Assembly (NCBI GenBank): GCA_027972325.1
Contig: JAPMOS010000082.1
Location: 1-64,000, forward strand
Direction: 5' to 3'
Origin: Paratrimastix pyriformis
Taxonomy: Eukaryota; Preaxostyla; Paratrimastigidae
Length of the DNA: 64,000 nt
Shown here: one piece after another, positions 62,770 through 64,000 of the stretch
How the letters are laid out: every line of letters begins with the position of its first letter
Position numbering within the stretch: position 1 is the first letter of the stretch
Position numbers and translations under genes: made by a program
Notes under the pieces: generated by a model
What the model saw: the letters and a program-made list of their open reading frames with translations, nothing else
What the model was told of the DNA's origin: nothing
Database searches by the model: none

Positions 62770-63832
62770 TCTTCTGAAACTCATTCTGTTGAAGATGCTG
62801 GTGCGGTTCCTCTGACGCTGGAAAGTGTTGAGGCTGAAGCCAATCGCCAAAGAATGGAGGCGGCTGGTAAAAAAAGAGTGGCCGAAAAGAGCCAGGCCGA
62901 GGAGCAGGGTGAAAAGAAGGAAAAAGTTATGGTCTGTGTTAATTGGATAGTGGCTTTCCTACCGAAAGTCCGCCTATCAAGGATGTTTGTTGGGCTCATC
63001 TTGGGTCTTTGTTTGTCAATTGCCTTTTGTGAATTACAGGCTGAGACAATGAGATTCGCTATTAAATTTGAGCCAAGTGCTGTGCAATTTAGCTGGTACG
63101 AACTTGAATGCCAGCTTCGTGAGATCCTTGGCGAGGCCCGTGTTCAACAAGGCCTGGAAGAAGGAACTTTTGGCGTGACGTGTCTGAGACCCGATGCCGC
63201 GGAGATTCTTGGAGCTTTTGCAAGTCGGAATCAGGCCGTCCTGACTGATCTGGGAAGTGAATGTGAGCGGCCGGCCTCAGCTGTGACCTTTGTTACAATG
63301 AGGGCTCATCTGGGTGGTTTGCCCCTGGAAGCTAAAGAAGAGGAGGTTCGCCAATGGTTGCGTGAAGCGAACCCGAGTGCGCAGTGTCTGTTCGCAATCG
63401 CTGACTTATTGATCGCCACCCCCGGTAGTTTGGGTCAAGCCTGCTCGCCAGCCGGGTGCATGGCGTGTGTCTGTGACATGCTCGGTGGGACAGCCCCACA
63501 TCCCGGAGATCTTCCGGGGCAAGCGCATAGTACAGATCGCTCCTGGGGAGGATCGGCCTCTCCGGGCGGACCATCGTTTGGCCTTTATTCGTGCGGCCGG
63601 TGTCGAGTGGCCGCAGCAGATGCAGGAGTACCTCAAGAACCACCACATTGTGGTAGAGGTCTCCGATATTTGGAGATCAGAAGTGGCGTGGTCAAGTGGG
63701 CGGTGGGACGGGACGTTTTGTGTCATGGCAACCCCGGAGCAGAGGGAGGCCATCGACGCTTTGAAGCGGGAGTCGCGTCCGCGTGTGGTGAAGGTGTCGG
63801 TGGGGGTGAATGCGGGGAAGAAGTTCAAGTAA
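62770..63832 (+). CDS. Unrecognised multi-exon host protein
   Basis: Exon 1 starts at about 62767 (MSSETHSVEDAGAVPLTLES) and continues through a Lys/Glu-rich helix (GKKRVAEKSQAEEQGEKKEK). A GT...AG intron of about 110 bp (62926-63040) leads to AETMRFAIKFEPSAVQFSWY, ELECQLREILGEARVQQGLE, and VTFVTMRAHLGGLPLEAKEE then EVRQWLREANPSAQCLFAIA. A second intron of about 70 bp follows near 63.43-63.49 kb. The last exon reads HIPEIFRGKRIVQIAPGEDR, FIRAAGVEWPQQMQEYLKNH, HIVVEVSDIWRSEVAWSSGR and TPEQREAIDALKRESRPRVV, with a stop at 63830-63832. I do not recognise the family. The pattern is of an ordinary spliced soluble protein, perhaps nucleic-acid related. Exact exon joins are uncertain. Confidence 0.55.
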
Positions 63833-64000
63833 AGGTTGGGGGGCTGTGTTTCTCTTCCACCCTCTTACGCTCTTGCTCCTGGGACATGCGTGTGGAAAGA
63901 AACAGCCTTCTATTGGAATGGCGTGGGGAGGAGAGTGGTTGGCGGGGGGGAGCAATCGAATGAAGGAAAAAGAAGGTGGAGTGGGGGTAAAATTGGAGAA
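63833..64000. other. Window end, no gene recognised
   Basis: G/A-rich sequence after the last stop, probably the 3' UTR and flank of the preceding gene. Confidence 0.4.

Overview
The window looks like nuclear DNA from a GC-rich, flagellated protist. Host genes have short spliceosomal introns (GT...AG, often 50-120 bp, several with long C runs), stops are TAA/TAG/TGA, and one gene has the RIIa plus EF-hand layout of radial spoke protein 7. I cannot name the species from sequence alone.

Layout. 1-17.5 kb is almost all mobile DNA: two copies of an unrecognised ORF family, fragments of one LINE family (LINE-A, RNase H type with a structured 3' UTR), a DIRS-type tyrosine-recombinase retroelement fossil (about 2.8-9.2 kb) carrying a nested retroposed insertion, a 1-kb near-perfect palindrome, a tyrosine-recombinase fragment, and a 169-bp direct repeat pair enclosing a string of small hairpins. 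18-39.8 kb is a compact host block: EDEM-type GH47 mannosidase (-), RSP7-like protein (-), METTL21-like methyltransferase (+), a coiled-coil protein (-), ITPA (-), a COPI-associated-type membrane protein (+) and a very long, intron-rich RRP5/PDCD11-like S1-repeat gene (+). 40-62.7 kb is again a retrotransposon cluster: LINE-B (APE endonuclease), two closely related copies of LINE-C, and LINE-D (restriction-like endonuclease), separated only by a small PB1-domain gene and a multi-exon gene of uncertain type. A further unrecognised host gene fills 62.8-63.8 kb.

The most interesting item is LINE-C. Its second ORF carries RT, RNase H, a CCHC knuckle and a C-terminal restriction-like endonuclease, and is preceded by a GIY-YIG-like segment. 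Its first ORF has the Cys, zinc, His and Asp blocks of a ubiquitin-specific-protease fold. Copy A keeps an uninterrupted 1334-residue ORF but is 5'-truncated. Copy B is nearly full length, with a 17-bp target-site duplication, but carries several frameshifts. Host genes show no operon-like logic; two head-to-head pairs (RSP7-like/METTL21-like and ITPA/COPI-associated) start only about 60-66 bp apart and may share promoters.
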